A stretch of 10,082 nucleotides of DNA from an uncultured Lactobacillus sp. (lineage in GTDB: Bacteria; Bacillota; Bacilli; Lactobacillales; Lactobacillaceae): positions 1 through 10,082 of the forward strand of contig CALYQE010000068.1 of NCBI GenBank assembly GCA_945281075.1, read 5' to 3'. Below the pieces are notes generated by a model, which was not told the origin of the DNA, made no database searches, and worked only from the letters and a program-made list of their open reading frames with translations. Of this stretch, positions 1 to 6,192 are shown piece after piece (position 1 is the stretch's first letter; every line of letters starts with the position of its first letter). Made by a program: the position numbers and the translations under genes.

Positions 1-88
1 AATCCCTATCTTTATATAAAATAGAATAGCAATAATCAAAGCTGATACAGTTTAAGAATCTGGAAAATACTATTCCCCATAGGCTACC

Positions 89-123
89 AAAAAGCGTTGA
101 ACTTGCAGGTTCAACGCTTTTTT
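89..123 (+). terminator. Rho-independent terminator, probably bidirectional
   Basis: A perfect 14-bp stem (89-102 with 109-122) closes a 6-base loop (103-108) and runs into six T residues at 118-123. The left arm starts with five A residues, so the minus strand also reads stem followed by a U-tract. It could end an upstream + strand gene lying off the left edge, or minus-strand transcription coming from the right. No coding sequence that it would serve is visible in the window. Confidence 0.85.
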
Positions 124-566
124 GTATACATTCTCTCTTGGTCTTCTATTATTTTAATTAGTAATCCTCAAATAGATTGGAAACCAAAAACTACGTACAG
201 AATTTATATCACAGTCCTAACTGCTTTAGTACCTAATTTAAACTTTACTATTCGTCAAAACTACTTAGTTTGTCAATTAGTCAGTTTGTTGCTTCCATTC
301 GCCTGGCTATCTGGCCAAACGCTCGACTCGCATGTTTAAAATCTCGCTTTTCGATTATAGCCGTAATGGTTTTTTCGGTCGCCAAAATGCTAGCCAAAAA
401 TCTGCCCACGATACATTTAACTGACCAACAACCAATGCCACACCTGATTAATAACTCTTGCACCAGCAAGCACACGAATCAGCTAATCAAACAGTTTTTT
501 TACTTTAGCCACCTACTTCAGGAAGATGATCTAAAAGTCAATTTTAGTTGCCACAAAAAAAGTTAA
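124..566. other. Intergenic stretch without a supportable gene
   Basis: Short open frames occur here on both strands (the longest about 98 codons on the + strand at 270-566, and 64 codons on the minus strand at 281-475). None has a convincing ribosome binding site, a recognisable motif or a natural protein composition. Bases about 290-470 look less AT-rich than their surroundings, and the minus strand reads somewhat protein-like across them, interrupted by stops when all frames are considered. It may be an eroded gene fragment, but I could not assign a family. Confidence 0.5.
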
Positions 567-609
567 AGCAGACAAAGCAAGTTTTTCAGTGTTTTATCTG
601 CTCTTTTTT
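567..609 (+). terminator. Rho-independent terminator upstream of the operon
   Basis: Bases 567-579 pair with 590-602 in a 13-bp stem that has one C-A mismatch (573/596) and one G-U pair. The loop is about 10 bases, and six T residues follow at 604-609. Orientation is + strand. It isolates the aldolase promoter region from upstream transcription, but no gene is visible directly before it, so the transcript it ends is unknown: either an unrecognised short RNA or read-through from further left. Confidence 0.7.
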
Positions 610-716
610 GTTCAAAGAGCCAGTTTCTTCCAAGATTCTACTTTTTCTAAAAAGTTTTTAATATAATTTATGCCCAAATATAGAAATCACAAATGACTTT
701 GAAATATGCTAGTCAA

Positions 717-734
717 AAGTAATAATTATTACTT
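717..734. promoter_or_regulatory. 18-bp perfect palindrome, candidate operator
   Basis: The sequence AAGTAATAATTATTACTT is identical to its own reverse complement over all 18 bases. It lies about 125 bases before the first gene and upstream of the other promoter elements. Perfect palindromes of this size are typical dimeric regulator sites, but an AT-only core can also arise by chance. No regulator is assigned to it. Confidence 0.3.
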
Positions 735-753
735 AGTGCACTATAAACAATTT

Positions 754-773
754 TTGCATGAATGATAATGCAA
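754..773. promoter_or_regulatory. Candidate operator for the PRD activator (8-4-8 inverted repeat)
   Basis: TTGCATGA - 4 bases - TAATGCAA forms an inverted repeat matching at 7 of 8 positions per half-site. The geometry and the outer TTG...CAA equal the consensus I recall for MtlR-type activators (TTGNCACA-N4-TGTGNCAA), although the inner bases differ. It sits about 45-50 bases upstream of the candidate -10, a normal activator position, and the operon encodes an MtlR/LicR-like protein. Assignment to that protein is inference. Confidence 0.4.
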
Positions 774-789
774 TTTATTCGTCCTCCAA

Positions 790-803
790 AGAAAGCGCTT
801 ACT
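790..803 (+). promoter_or_regulatory. cre site (CcpA catabolite repression)
   Basis: AGAAAGCGCTTACT matches the cre consensus TGWAARCGYTWNCW at 13 of 14 positions, failing only at the first base, and contains the AAGCGCTT core. It lies just upstream of the candidate -10, over the -35/spacer region. By known CcpA behaviour, HPr(Ser-P)-CcpA bound there would block the promoter when a preferred sugar is available. This fits a catabolic operon for a secondary carbon source. Confidence 0.8.
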
Positions 804-805
804 TA

Positions 806-811
806 TACAAT
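806..811 (+). promoter_or_regulatory. Candidate -10 box of the operon promoter
   Basis: TACAAT lies 3 bases after the cre and about 47 bases before the aldolase start codon. No good -35 hexamer is seen 16-18 bases upstream (the bases there are CCTCCA-like). That fits a promoter that needs an activator bound at the upstream inverted repeat. TATAAA at 811-816 is an alternative -10. The transcription start cannot be fixed from sequence. Confidence 0.4.
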
Positions 812-857
812 ATAAATTGTTAAGAGAAATAAAGTAAGTTCAGAAAGGAAAATAGAA

Positions 858-1727
858 ATGCAATTAGTAAACGGATATGAATTAATGAAATATGCAAAAG
901 ATAATCATCTTGTCTTACCTGCTTTTAACACAACAGACTATGAAATGACTTTGGCGATTGTAAAAGCATTCGACAAAATGGGATTAGGTGGATATATTCA
1001 AATTTCTTCGCATAATTTAAAATTATCAAACCCAGAAATCATTGCAAATATGACTAGGGAAGTAATGCAAAGAGAAGATATTTCAACTCCAATCTCACTT
1101 CATCTAGATCATGGAAAAAGTTTTGAAGATGTGAAGCGTTGTATTGATGCTGGATTTACATCAGTAATGGTGGATACTTCTCAGCTTCCATATGAAGAAA
1201 ATGTTAATGAAGTAAGAACAGCTGCAGATTATGCACACTACTTTGGAATTCCTGTTGAAGCAGAACTTGGAGGCATCAGAGGTAAAGAAGATGATAATGT
1301 TCCCGATTCAAACGCTAAAACTGATCCAGAACAAGTTTATGACTTTGTAGAAAGAACAAAATGTGATTCCTTAGCAGTCGCTGTTGGTAATGTTCATGGT
1401 CTAGTTCTATCACCACATTTGGATTTCCCATTGCTTAAAAAAGTTGCAGCAGCTTCACCTGTTCCATTAGTCCTACATGGTGGCTCAGGTATTCCATTTG
1501 ATCAAGTTCGCCAAGCTAAAGAAAATAATCTTATCAAAGTAAACTATGGTTCTGATTTAAGAAAATCATATATTAAGACTTTTGGTAAAGCTTATGAATT
1601 GAATCACAATGAATTTGCACTCTATGATGTTGCAAAACAAGGTGTACAAAATGTTATTGATACTGCTACCAACATTATTAACGAAATAAATGTTAAGGAA
1701 ACAAATTCAGCAGTTGTAAATAGTTAG
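858..1727 (+). CDS. Class II ketose-bisphosphate aldolase (fructose/tagatose-bisphosphate type)
   Basis: This is a 289-residue zinc-dependent aldolase, expected to split a ketose bisphosphate into DHAP plus an aldehyde phosphate in the cytosol. The HLDHG motif at residues 82-86 holds the likely catalytic Asp84 and zinc ligand His85. EAELG at 134-138 is the second family signature. NVHG (His180) and LHGGSG (His207) supply the other zinc ligands, and NYGSDLR (229-235) matches the GatY-type phosphate-binding loop N-x-x-T/S-E/D-L-K/R. Length and motifs fit the GatY/KbaY/FbaA group. Tagatose- and fructose-bisphosphate specificities, or action on a ketose 1-phosphate, cannot be told apart by eye. 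The start is supported by AAAGGA at 844-849, 8 bases before the ATG. It is the first gene after the cre-bearing promoter, and its stop lies inside the Shine-Dalgarno region of the next gene. Because it shares an operon with a PTS and kinase, it is more likely a pathway-specific aldolase than the housekeeping glycolytic one. Confidence 0.93.
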   Translation: MQLVNGYELMKYAKDNHLVLPAFNTTDYEMTLAIVKAFDKMGLGGYIQISSHNLKLSNPEIIANMTREVMQREDISTPISLHLDHGKSFEDVKRCIDAGFTSVMVDTSQLPYEENVNEVRTAADYAHYFGIPVEAELGGIRGKEDDNVPDSNAKTDPEQVYDFVERTKCDSLAVAVGNVHGLVLSPHLDFPLLKKVAAASPVPLVLHGGSGIPFDQVRQAKENNLIKVNYGSDLRKSYIKTFGKAYELNHNEFALYDVAKQGVQNVIDTATNIINEINVKETNSAVVNS

Positions 1728-1737
1728 GAGAATATAT

Positions 1738-3621
1738 ATGTTAAATGCACGCGAGATTAAAATGCTAAATGATTTTTATGATCATCAATCTCAAAGTTTA
1801 ACTTCTAACTTTTTTGTGGAAAAATATCAAATTAGTACTAGAACGGTTCAAAATGATCTAAAAAAAATAAGACAAAGTTTAAACGATTCTAAAGGTGCTA
1901 AATTAATTTCCAAACCCTCAGTAGGATCAAAATTAAAAATTATTAATGATAAGGATTTTCAAAAAAATTTTTTGAGTAAACGCGTGCATTTAAAGGCGAA
2001 AGAATCGGAACGAATTCAAGAATTATTTAGATTACTTGTAAATCAAACTAGCCCCTTATCAAAAATACAAATAGCTGAAAAATTATATGTCTCAAACTCT
2101 ACTCTAACAAACGATTTAAATAAATTATCAGCTATGTTAGAACAAGACAATTTGAAAATAACAAGAAATTCACATGATGGAATAAAAATAGTTGGTGCTG
2201 AACTAAATATTCGAAAATGTTTACTCAAGTTTGGTATATATTCGTCCCAAAACAACAATCAGGAAGAAGATAACACAAGAAAAGAAATTGAAAAAATTAT
2301 AGTTAATATTTTAATTAAACATCATTGCAATATTTCAGATAATTTATTTCAGAATTTGATAGTTCACATAGAGGTTTCAATTAAACGGATTCAGTCAGGA
2401 TTTTCTCTTAAAGATGCAAAACAGAAATTGATTCATGAATTTCATGAAGGATACCAGATAGCAAATGAAATATTTGTTGCATTAGAAAAGCGGTTTTATT
2501 TTAAAGCAACTACTGGTGAGATTTTAAATTTAGCAATTTATCTACAAGGTAAAAGTGATTATGTAAATTATGATTATGTTTCCAAATCCGTGGATCAATT
2601 TATTATGCAAGCTCTTATAGAGATAAAAGATAAATTTAAGGTTGATTTTACACAGGAAATAAATCTTAGAATTTCTTTAGCACTACACATTATGCCCCTA
2701 ATAACAAGGGTGGAATATGATATTCAAAATGACAACGTAATGCTAGAAAATATACGTGAGTCTTTCCCATTAGCTTTCGATATGGCTGCTTACATGGGAC
2801 TTTTATTACAAAATAAAATTGGCAAAAAGATAAAAGAAAGCGAAATATCTTATTTAGCTATTTATTTCAATCAATATTTAAATAGAAATGATCATTTCAC
2901 AGGGTCCAAAAATCTGTTAATAATTACTAATTTAAAAAGAAGTGAAATTGTTCTTTTAAGAGAAAGATTTATTACTTGGTTTGATAAAGAGATTTCGTCA
3001 ATCAACATTGTTAATATTACGGAAGCTCCAGGGTTAAACATAAATAACTATGATGTAATTTTTACAACAAATCAAACTAAGTTAACGGACAAACTTGGCG
3101 CTATTTTAATTAGTGATTTTCCAAATAATGAAGAATATCCCAAAATTAAACTTGCTATTGACGGCTTTAGAACAAAAAAAGATTTATTAAATCTATTTTC
3201 GAAAGACAGATTTGAATTTAAGGATTTGAATAACAAAGATGAAGCATTAAATGAAATAATTTCTATTTCTAAAAATGCAGTAAATGAGCAGAAGGAAAAT
3301 CTAGATAAGGCTGTTAGATTAAGAGAACAATTAGGTAGCAGTTTTTTCAGCAATACAATTGCTTTCCCGCATCCAATTAGCCCCATATCGGTTTCAACTT
3401 TTGTATCAATACTATTATTGAAGAAGCCAATTCAGTGGGACGAGGATAATAATAAAGTCGATTTAATAATCTTGGTTTCAATTGAAAAAAATAATTCTAA
3501 AGCTTTTCAACTTTGGAATTATCTTAGCAAAATAATACAAGATAAAGATTTCGTAGAAAAATTGAAGAAAAAGCCTAAATTTGAAAACTTTATTGAGATG
3601 TTTTCTGAGATTTTAGATTAA
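1738..3621 (+). CDS. MtlR/LicR-type transcriptional activator: HTH, two PRDs, EIIB-like and EIIA-like domains
   Basis: This 627-residue protein is a PTS-controlled DNA-binding regulator. Two helix-turn-helix regions (about 1-70 and 88-155) are followed by PRD1 (about 180-280), PRD2 (about 285-385), a GatB-like EIIB domain (about 390-480) and a mannitol/fructose-type EIIA domain (about 485-627). In this family HPr and EII phosphorylation of PRD His residues and of the EIIB-like Cys sets activity. Visible here are His210 (LIVHIEVSIKRI), His317 (LALHIMPL) and EIIA His545 (IAFPHP). The second PRD histidines appear as Tyr268 (NLAIYLQG) and Tyr376 (YLAIYFNQ), and the EIIB loop near 393-403 lacks its Cys. 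There is no AAA+ domain, so it is not a LevR-type sigma54 activator, and the DNA-binding N-terminus argues against RNA-binding BglG antiterminators. Shine-Dalgarno AGGAG (1726-1730) lies 7 bases before the ATG. It probably activates this operon, including its own gene. Confidence 0.88.
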   Translation: MLNAREIKMLNDFYDHQSQSLTSNFFVEKYQISTRTVQNDLKKIRQSLNDSKGAKLISKPSVGSKLKIINDKDFQKNFLSKRVHLKAKESERIQELFRLLVNQTSPLSKIQIAEKLYVSNSTLTNDLNKLSAMLEQDNLKITRNSHDGIKIVGAELNIRKCLLKFGIYSSQNNNQEEDNTRKEIEKIIVNILIKHHCNISDNLFQNLIVHIEVSIKRIQSGFSLKDAKQKLIHEFHEGYQIANEIFVALEKRFYFKATTGEILNLAIYLQGKSDYVNYDYVSKSVDQFIMQALIEIKDKFKVDFTQEINLRISLALHIMPLITRVEYDIQNDNVMLENIRESFPLAFDMAAYMGLLLQNKIGKKIKESEISYLAIYFNQYLNRNDHFTGSKNLLIITNLKRSEIVLLRERFITWFDKEISSINIVNITEAPGLNINNYDVIFTTNQTKLTDKLGAILISDFPNNEEYPKIKLAIDGFRTKKDLLNLFSKDRFEFKDLNNKDEALNEIISISKNAVNEQKENLDKAVRLREQLGSSFFSNTIAFPHPISPISVSTFVSILLLKKPIQWDEDNNKVDLIILVSIEKNNSKAFQLWNYLSKIIQDKDFVEKLKKKPKFENFIEMFSEILD

Positions 3622-3622
3622 T

Positions 3623-3627
3623 AGGAG
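3623..3627 (+). promoter_or_regulatory. Shine-Dalgarno that decides the EIIA start
   Basis: AGGAG abuts an in-frame ATG at 3628 with no spacer, which ribosomes should not use. The in-frame GTG at 3637 lies 9 bases downstream at normal spacing. The GTG is therefore preferred as the EIIA start. Confidence 0.7.
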
Positions 3628-3636
3628 ATGATATTT

Positions 3637-4053
3637 GTGCAATTTATTATGGTTTCACACGGAGACTTAGCTAAAGCAATGTTCGGAAGTGCCCAAATGA
3701 TTGTAGGAAAACAAGATAAAGTTTCTACTTTTGGGTTACGTCCAACTGAAGACGTAAGTACATTAAGGAAAGAAATCGAAGCTAAATTAAAAGAAATCGG
3801 ATCAGAAGATGTAGTTATTTTTACAGATTTATATCATGGAAGTCCCTTTAATGTAGTAGTTTCACTTATGGGAGAGTACAAATTTCATCATATTACTGGT
3901 ATGAATTTGGGCTTAATCTTAGAAGCCCTAATGATGAGACTTCAAAATAAAACGGTTGATGAAATTTGCAAAAAATTAATAAAAGTAGCACCAACTACTT
4001 TCGTAGATGTTAATAAGCAATTAGCTGAAACTGAAGTTCAAGGAGATGTTTAA
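3637..4053 (+). CDS. PTS mannose-family EIIA component
   Basis: This cytosolic phosphocarrier takes a phosphoryl group from HPr and passes it to EIIB. The 138-residue protein, read from GTG 3637, has the active-site His8 in MVSHGDLA at the very N-terminus. It continues with TDLYHGSPFN (63-72, family form TDLxGGSPxN) and GMNLGLILEAL (88-98), both typical of the EIIA-Man fold. Starting at ATG 3628 would add three residues and leave no room for the ribosome binding site. Length is normal for a stand-alone EIIA-Man, not fused to EIIB as in ManX/ManL of the glucose/mannose PTS. This suits a specialised uptake system. The gene follows the regulator by 15 bases, and its stop comes one base before the EIIB start. 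The His68 in place of Gly in the central motif is a mild deviation. Confidence 0.92.
   Translation: MQFIMVSHGDLAKAMFGSAQMIVGKQDKVSTFGLRPTEDVSTLRKEIEAKLKEIGSEDVVIFTDLYHGSPFNVVVSLMGEYKFHHITGMNLGLILEALMMRLQNKTVDEICKKLIKVAPTTFVDVNKQLAETEVQGDV
4041..4045 (+). promoter_or_regulatory. Shine-Dalgarno that decides the EIIB start
   Basis: AGGAG inside the end of the EIIA gene again abuts an ATG (4046). The in-frame ATG at 4055 is 9 bases downstream and begins the canonical MKKITFVRVDDR N-terminus, so it is the better start. Confidence 0.75.
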
Positions 4054-4054
4054 A

Positions 4055-4534
4055 ATGAAAAAAATAACTTTTGTAAGAGTAGATGATCGGTTAATTCATG
4101 GTGAAGTAGTTACGGCATGGGTACCAACTTACAATATTAATCATATTATTATTGTTGATGACACAGTTGCTAAGGATCCAATGCAAAAAAGAATTTTGAC
4201 AGCATTGGCTCCTAAAGGTGTACAAGTTGATCCAATGGATGTGGAAACAGCAACTAAATACCTAAGTAAAGAAAATAATGATGCAGAAAGAATTTTATTG
4301 TTAAGTAAATCTCCGATTTATTTTGAAAAATTGAACGATGCTGGCATTGAATTACCTGAAGTTAATTTGGGTGGTATGGGAATTCGTGGAGAAAGAAAGC
4401 CTTTCGTTAAAAATGTAGCCGCAAGTCCAGACGAAATCACTGCAATTAAACAATTAATGGACAATGATGTACATGTATTTTATCAATTGGTACCTGAACA
4501 AAGGGTGATTGAAATCACTGATCTTGTTAAGTAA
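4055..4534 (+). CDS. PTS mannose/sorbose-family EIIB component
   Basis: This cytosolic protein receives phosphate from EIIA on a histidine and transfers it to the sugar during transport through EIIC/EIID. Read from ATG 4055 it has 159 residues, the usual length. The hallmark RVDDRLIHG places the active-site His at residue 15. VNLGGMGIRGERK (103-115) and the VFYQLVPEQ segment near the C-terminus (141-149) are typical of the PTSIIB-sorb fold. Unlike most other PTS families, this one uses His rather than Cys for the phospho-transfer. An upstream ATG at 4046 overlaps the EIIA gene but lies directly against the Shine-Dalgarno. The gene begins one base after the EIIA stop, which suggests translational coupling. 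Substrate cannot be derived from EIIB motifs by eye. Confidence 0.94.
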   Translation: MKKITFVRVDDRLIHGEVVTAWVPTYNINHIIIVDDTVAKDPMQKRILTALAPKGVQVDPMDVETATKYLSKENNDAERILLLSKSPIYFEKLNDAGIELPEVNLGGMGIRGERKPFVKNVAASPDEITAIKQLMDNDVHVFYQLVPEQRVIEITDLVK

Positions 4535-4555
4535 TAACTATGAGGAGGAAAGAAA

Positions 4556-5326
4556 ATGACTATTTGGCAAGCAATTCTCTGTGGAATAGTTTATTACCTT
4601 GCAATCGGTAATATGCCATTTGTCGGATTATGGACTCTGCAAAGACCGTTAGTTTGTGGTTTTGTAGTAGGCATTATTTTAGGTGATCCTTTAAAGGGTG
4701 CGGTTATTGGTGCAACTATTAACTTAGTTTATTTGGGCTTTATTTCTGCTGGTGGTTCGATGCCTGCAGATATGGCCCTGTCAGGAATTTTAGGTACAGC
4801 TTATGCAATAACGGGAGGATTAAACGCAAAAACCGCTCTTTCTATTGCTGTCCCAATCGGTTTATTAGGAACAATAGTATGGTATGCCAGAATGACATAT
4901 GGCTCTGTTTTTGTTCACTTGGCAGACCATTATATTGAAAAAGAAGAATACAACAAAATTTGGAAGGCAAATGTTCTTTATCCTCAATTGCTTACAGCTT
5001 TAATTACGATAATTCCTTGTACTATAGCTGTTTATTTTGGTGCCAGTTACATTTCTGGCTTTGTTAAAGCACTTGGCGGAACAGTCTTAAGTATTTTTGA
5101 AGTTATTGGTGGTATGATGCCAGCTCTCGGTGTTGCTATAACGCTTCAATATATCTATAAAGATGATGCTCGTGTATTCTTATATATTGGTTTTGTCTTG
5201 GCAACATATTCTAAACTCGGATTATTACCTTTGGGTGTTATCTCAGCTTTAGTAGCTATTGTTTACATTCAAATCATAAATAAGATTGGTAAATCAACGG
5301 ATCAAGGAGGGCCTCACTTTGAATAA
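4556..5326 (+). CDS. PTS mannose/sorbose-family EIIC membrane component
   Basis: This is one of two integral membrane subunits forming the sugar channel. The 256-residue protein is strongly hydrophobic, with several membrane segments at about 5-24, 31-52, 70-88, 94-112, 140-165, 170-200, 207-224 and 226-243. The conserved loop GGSMPADMALSGILGTA (66-82) is the best family marker. A charged tail (KIGKSTDQGG) ends it. A strong AGGAGG (4543-4548) lies 7 bases before the ATG, the best ribosome binding site in the operon. The 3' end carries the Shine-Dalgarno and start of EIID, overlapping by 8 bases. In this family EIIC and EIID together set sugar specificity, but I cannot infer the sugar from the sequence. 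Confidence 0.93.
   Translation: MTIWQAILCGIVYYLAIGNMPFVGLWTLQRPLVCGFVVGIILGDPLKGAVIGATINLVYLGFISAGGSMPADMALSGILGTAYAITGGLNAKTALSIAVPIGLLGTIVWYARMTYGSVFVHLADHYIEKEEYNKIWKANVLYPQLLTALITIIPCTIAVYFGASYISGFVKALGGTVLSIFEVIGGMMPALGVAITLQYIYKDDARVFLYIGFVLATYSKLGLLPLGVISALVAIVYIQIINKIGKSTDQGGPHFE
5304..5310 (+). promoter_or_regulatory. Shine-Dalgarno within EIIC that decides the EIID start
   Basis: AAGGAGG, inside the last codons of EIIC, is followed after 8 bases by TTG at 5319. The alternative TTG at 5286 has no such site and lies upstream of this one, so 5319 is chosen. Confidence 0.75.
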
Positions 5327-6170
5327 TGAAAATACAGCTTCTAAAAAGAAAGATAAGAGCCTTTTGAGAAAAAAGGATTTAGTTAAATCTTGGCTAATTT
5401 GGGAAAATTTCCCTCAAACCTGTTACAACTATGAAAGAATGATGGGACAAGCTATTGCACACGTTTTTGTTCCTATATCTAAAAGACTCTATAAAGATGA
5501 ACCTGATAAAAAGAAATCCATGATGAAAAGAGAGATAGAGTTTTTTAATGTCCATGTTGAGTTTGGAGCCATAATTATCGGAATGATCATTGCAATGGAA
5601 GAACAGAAGGCTAAGGACAAAGGTATTCCAGGTGAATTCATTACAAGTTTGAAGACATCAATGATGGGGCCATTATCCGGCGTGGGGGATACTATTTATC
5701 AAGGTGTCTTAATCCCCATTTTGCTAGCTATCTGTATTGATATAAATAGAAGAGGAACATTCTGGGGCTCTATTATCTACTTTGTAATTATGTTTACATT
5801 CTCATGGTTATTTAGCTACTTCACTTTTATGTTTGGTTATAAGGCTGGTACTGAATCAGTAATGGAATTTCTTGAAAAAGGAATTCTTGACAAGATTTTA
5901 GATGGTGCTCAAATCATGGGTTGTATGGTTATGGGAGGCTTGATTTCAAGTTACGTTAAAATGACGATTCCATTAAAGATAGTAACGTCAACACAAACTT
6001 TTAGTATTCAAAAGCAATTGCTGGATGTATTAATGCCAAATATTTTGCCGTTTGGCTTTACGTTGCTGATCTTAGTTCTATTGAAACATAAGTGGTCTAG
6101 CTTAAAGATTATTGGATTATTAATAATCATCGGTATTATTGGTGGCTGGACCGGTATCTTAGGTGCTTAA
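5319..6170 (+). CDS. PTS mannose-family EIID membrane component
   Basis: This is the second membrane subunit of the mannose-family translocator. Read from TTG 5319 it has 283 residues and overlaps the EIIC stop by 8 bases, so it is probably translationally coupled. A basic N-terminal leader leads into LVKSWLIWENFPQTCYNYER (21-40), the usual EIID opening. FFNVHVEFGAIIIGMIIAMEE (75-95) corresponds to the family segment that normally reads FFNTHPxxxGxIxGxxxAxEE. MMGPLSGVGDTIYQG (115-129) is the conserved glycine-rich loop. Hydrophobic segments follow at about 130-172, 196-212, 239-256 and 263-282. The NTHP-type motif is altered here (NVHV), a possible sign of a divergent, specialised PTS. A longer form from TTG 5286 is possible but lacks a ribosome binding site. 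Confidence 0.93.
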   Translation: MNNENTASKKKDKSLLRKKDLVKSWLIWENFPQTCYNYERMMGQAIAHVFVPISKRLYKDEPDKKKSMMKREIEFFNVHVEFGAIIIGMIIAMEEQKAKDKGIPGEFITSLKTSMMGPLSGVGDTIYQGVLIPILLAICIDINRRGTFWGSIIYFVIMFTFSWLFSYFTFMFGYKAGTESVMEFLEKGILDKILDGAQIMGCMVMGGLISSYVKMTIPLKIVTSTQTFSIQKQLLDVLMPNILPFGFTLLILVLLKHKWSSLKIIGLLIIIGIIGGWTGILGA

Positions 6171-6192
6171 AGATTTTTAAAGAGGTTTAATT

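Noticed and set aside
97..339. 80-codon + strand open frame
   Set aside because: Its start lies inside the terminator stem at 89-123, there is no ribosome binding site and no recognisable motif; it overlaps another equally unconvincing frame.
281..475. 64-codon minus-strand open frame
   Set aside because: No ribosome binding site and no recognised domain. It reads somewhat protein-like but stops in neighbouring frames suggest at best a decayed fragment.
270..566. 98-codon + strand open frame before the second terminator
   Set aside because: No Shine-Dalgarno, no family resemblance and implausible composition; kept only as a possible remnant in the intergenic entry.
2043..2258. Minus-strand open frame inside the regulator gene
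   Set aside because: Antisense shadow of a clear + strand coding sequence; no start signal and no motif. The same holds for the minus-strand frames at 3072-3386 and 8348-8635.
1738..3621. LevR-type sigma54 activator, as often found with mannose-family PTS operons
   Set aside because: The protein lacks an AAA+ sigma54-interaction domain and its domain order is HTH-PRD-PRD-EIIB-EIIA; no -24/-12 (GG...GC) promoter was seen upstream of the operon.
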